27,500 nucleotides of DNA, from NCBI GenBank assembly GCA_030141605.1, contig JAQGDQ010001559.1:2501-30000 (forward strand). Direction: 5' to 3'. The number at the start of each line of letters is the position of its first letter. Within the stretch, counting starts at the first letter, position 1. This DNA is from Tubiluchus corallicola (lineage: Eukaryota; Priapulida; Priapulimorpha; Priapulimorphida; Tubiluchidae). The position numbers were made by a program, and so were the translations under genes. The notes below the pieces were generated by a model. That model ran no database searches, was not told the DNA's origin, and saw only the letters and a program-made list of their open reading frames with translations. Below, one piece after another: positions 11,167-27,500 of this stretch.

Positions 11167-11663
11167 CAGTGTGTCCCATAAGTCACAACGGATTTCTAAT
11201 TTTCTTTTTAATTTTTTCACCAATTCTTTTCATTTATTTTTTTGACTGGAAGTCCGTTGCTAAGGCGACGTCGGTAACGTTAAAGTTAATAGGCAAAATC
11301 AGTCCCGACATGGGGTCCTTTAACTGCCAACTGAAGTTCAGTGAAAATTCAGATCAGCAGATGGACTTCACTATTCTCTCACAATGCAGTTTTTCTACAA
11401 GGTGTAGCCCCCCCCCCCCCCATTGATGGGCTGTGAGAAACTTTTTCAACACAAGATGTCCAACTTGCCATTGGATTTGTCTCTTGAGGTCCCTAAAGAA
11501 GGAAGCAAAAACAACAAAACCTGAAAGTGCAGTTGTTGTTTTTTCAAATTTTCGTCTAAGTTTATTAAAAGGATTGACCATCTGTGCCAATTTTCAAAAA
11601 TTTTGCTTTGTTTCTTAAAACTATAGAAAATGTAAAGTGTATAGCGACTTATGAGACACCCTG
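11167..11663. mobile_element. Tc1/mariner-like MITE, 497 bp
   Basis: The left end is CAGTGTGTCCCATAAGTC and the inverse of the right end is CAGGGTGTCTCATAAGTC. Both are bordered by TA, the target of Tc1/mariner elements. A C homopolymer run lies near 11409-11421. The short open frames inside show no recognisable transposase. Confidence 0.82.
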
Positions 11664-11684
11664 TATGTAAAGGTTGTCGCAGTC

Positions 11685-11710
11685 TTCAATTCAATTCAAT
11701 TCAATTCAAA
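11685..11710. repeat. (TTCAA)n short tandem
   Basis: Several TTCAA units. The same motif occurs at 6482-6500 next to the 5S-derived element, where it may be a SINE tail. Confidence 0.75.
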
Positions 11711-11989
11711 ATCAGCCAAATGTTTGGAGAATATAACGTTGAACCCAAGTTAGTCTCAATGTGCACAGCTTCCTTCATAAAAGCTTGAATAAACAATAAG
11801 TTTTGCCAATACAGAACCTACCGTAATCATTGCAGTCAATCTGCCATGCAGGTGAAATATCAAATATACTTAGTTACTATTATTAGTAACTTCGTGACTA
11901 CCATAGCATTTGTAAAACCTGCCAGGCCTTCTACATTGTCATTAATGAAATATGATTTAATACTGATATTGTGGCATATTTTTGAAATT

Positions 11990-12635
11990 GATGATCTTAA
12001 CCTAACTGTGTTGTCAGCACCAGGTTATCAACTAACCTGAGAAAAACTTTAAAATTACCAATCATTGAAGCACACAAAGAACATTTTACTCTGCTTTTTA
12101 TATTTAAATACATTAACAACATCAGCAAACCATTCCAGAATAACAGATTTACCTTTTTTTCCAAATCCTATCGTTAATTCCAGAACAAGCAATCTAAAAC
12201 AAATTAGGACAAATACCCACTATGGAACGAACTCTGTAATCAAGCAAGCAATTCTACTTTGGAATTCTCTACCATTACAGGTTAAACAAATCAAGTCCCT
12301 ATCAGCATTTAAAACAAAATTTAAATCACTAATATTAACTAGATATGAAATACCATCACACCAGTACGACAACATACACACTGATTCAGAATTCATATAT
12401 CCACGGCCATATTAAATAAATCATAGTTTTCCATTTTTTTGTGCATAGTTGTAAATATGTTTGATTTTATTCGTCGTTACTTTCCATTACTGCACAGTAG
12501 TTTAGATTGCACTGACGCATTTGCCTTTAGCAGTGTAAGTTTTTATTAACTAACACTGATTGATCATTTCTGTAAATGTGATTATCAATGTATCTTGATG
12601 GCAAATAAAGATTTTAATATATATATATATATAAT
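11990..12635 (+). mobile_element. LINE 3' end, decayed
   Basis: One frame reads LPIIEAHKEHFTLLFIFKYI then NNISKP; after a frameshift the frame from about 12170 reads YGTNSVIKQAILLWNSLPLQ and ends at a stop near 12415. This 'YG.nSi...aI.lWNsLP..ik...s...FK..lk' pattern is the usual C-terminal end of LINE reverse-transcriptase ORFs. A noncoding 3' part follows, ending GCAAATAAAG and a short (TA)n tract at 12617-12632. The 5' edge is approximate. Confidence 0.75.
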
Positions 12636-12639
12636 GTTT

Positions 12640-12951
12640 GAAACAAAAGTCCTTTTGCGTGGAATTTCGTAGTTGGACATGCCTACAGGCTGTGTACTCA
12701 TAACTTGTGCGGGTCACGGCCTAGCTGTACTTCATTTTGTAAGAGTGTTTTACCGTTCATGACCTGTACGGTACGACATTTCTGGCAAATACAGCAAAAT
12801 TTTGAATGGTGACAATTTTGATTATGTATTTTGTGTCTGTGTGTAATTTTAGTGGGAAGCGTTAACGTGTAATCTGTACGCGTGATCTCTCCTTGGAAGA
12901 AAGTTTTATCAAATTTGTACTTTCACTGTGTACAATAATTAAGTAGAAATA
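12640..12951 (+). promoter_or_regulatory. Presumed promoter and 5' UTR of TTLL-like gene
   Basis: The region lies between the LINE 3' end and the ATG at 12952. No TATA box is evident, and the transcription start cannot be placed. The assignment is from position only. Confidence 0.35.
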
Positions 12952-26724
<13,773 letters not shown>

Positions 26725-26768
26725 GTAAGACGTGTAATCCGACTTGGGGGGAATTGTAAACTCTAGCT

Positions 26769-27250
26769 CAGGGGTGTGCAAATTATCTGACTAGCCGGGC
26801 AACATTAAACTTTCGCGCAATTCCTGTGGGCCACAGGCAGTTTGATCAAGGAACCAAGTACAGCAAGGCCTAATAACGATTTTTTTGCATCCGACCTGCG
26901 TACATCATTACTACTACACTCAAGAAACTATTTTAGGAGTTATTAAAATTTATATTACAAACCATATATTTCTACTTTCAGGACAGATAGTGGTAATTTC
27001 ATTACAATGCATATTAGTAATGTGTATCACACAGTCTGTGTAGTACAGTGACATTAAGCTACGACCGTCTTGTAAGGGTTAATGGCATCCGATCTAGTAG
27101 AAAAAACTACCCGCACTATCTTTGGGATCGTGGCACGGACTTCAGCTGGATACACTCAATTAATCGCCCGGGCCGCACTTTCATTAGGTTGACAAATCTC
27201 TTCGTGGGCCGCATAAATTCTCTCGGCGGGCCGCAATTTGCACACCCCTG
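26769..27250. mobile_element. hAT-like MITE, 482 bp
   Basis: The ends are CAGGGGTGTGCAAATT and its inverse AATTTGCACACCCCTG. Flanking 8-bp sequences CTCTAGCT (26761-26768) and CTGTAGCT (27251-27258) differ by one base. CAGGGGTGTGCAAA with internal GGGCC blocks is a common hAT end pattern. No transposase is encoded. It lies just after exon 10 of the TTLL-like gene. Confidence 0.87.
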
Positions 27251-27258
27251 CTGTAGCT

Positions 27259-27500
27259 AAAAAAAGAAACCTCATACGGCTAGGCCAGCCTGCGATCTTG
27301 AGGGCTATGATCACAGCAATGACTTAAAAACTGTGGAAATTATTTTTTTCGGTCAAACTGAACGGTCAGCATATTCATCGGACCTCAACTCCTTCCCCCA
27401 ATCAAACACATTGGTGATTGGAGACCTCTCGCAACTTGTTGTGCTGCTTCTCTTTGAGAGTAAAGTTGCACGTGTGTCCAAGTTGCCAAGCCGCTGACAC
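27259..27500 (+). other. TTLL-like gene intron 10, nothing recognised
   Basis: Sequence after the second hAT-like MITE to the window edge. No further TTLL exon is visible. Confidence 0.6.

Overview
The window is metazoan nuclear DNA. It shows short coding exons with consensus GT/AG borders, a complete U2 snRNA gene, a tRNA-headed SINE, decayed LINE 3' ends, hAT-type and mariner-type MITEs, and very dense micro- and minisatellites. The repeat style suggests an invertebrate, possibly a lophotrochozoan such as a mollusc; that is inference. Most long open frames here are translated simple repeats and are not genes.

Main gene (+ strand, 12952-26724, running off the right edge): ten phase-compatible exons encode a tubulin-tyrosine-ligase-like (TTLL) protein of about 401 residues so far. 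Exon 1 is a candidate secretory signal peptide. The rest adds an N-terminal part, then an ATP-grasp-like TTL core with WRNL, a KP...QGKG loop, KPYL, KFDLRIY, HLTN, GYDIILD and LEVN. The predicted chain has six N-glycosylation sequons. A TTL-fold enzyme aimed at the secretory pathway would be unusual, because TTLL enzymes normally modify cytosolic tubulin. This is the most interesting item in the window.

Left part (1-6217): a probable minus-strand gene with three phase-compatible exons (6217-6082, 5126-4936, 1754-1608) encodes an unrecognised protein with hydrophobic segments. It continues past the left edge or into the region of the 93-bp satellite at 1-757. Its introns hold a SINE whose 3' tail has grown into a 550-bp microsatellite that reaches the exon 2 splice donor.

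Middle (6218-12951): a 5S rRNA-derived sequence, copies of two dispersed repeat families carrying CRE octamers, CT-rich DNA, a 69-bp tandem repeat, the U2 snRNA gene (10130-10317), a mariner-like MITE and a LINE 3' end.

Right part (12952-27500): the TTLL-like gene, with introns full of repeats. These are a 99-bp higher-order array built from 32-35-bp monomers (intron 2), a 30-bp minisatellite of donor-like motifs starting at the exon 4 donor (intron 4), a second SINE and a possible solo LTR (intron 4), CAA/CAG-rich DNA (intron 5), a 513-bp hAT-like MITE with a perfect 8-bp target duplication (intron 6), LINE fragments on both strands (introns 6 and 7), TG-rich DNA (intron 8), TAA/AC arrays (intron 9) and a second hAT-like MITE (intron 10). 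Tandem arrays repeatedly lie next to splice sites.
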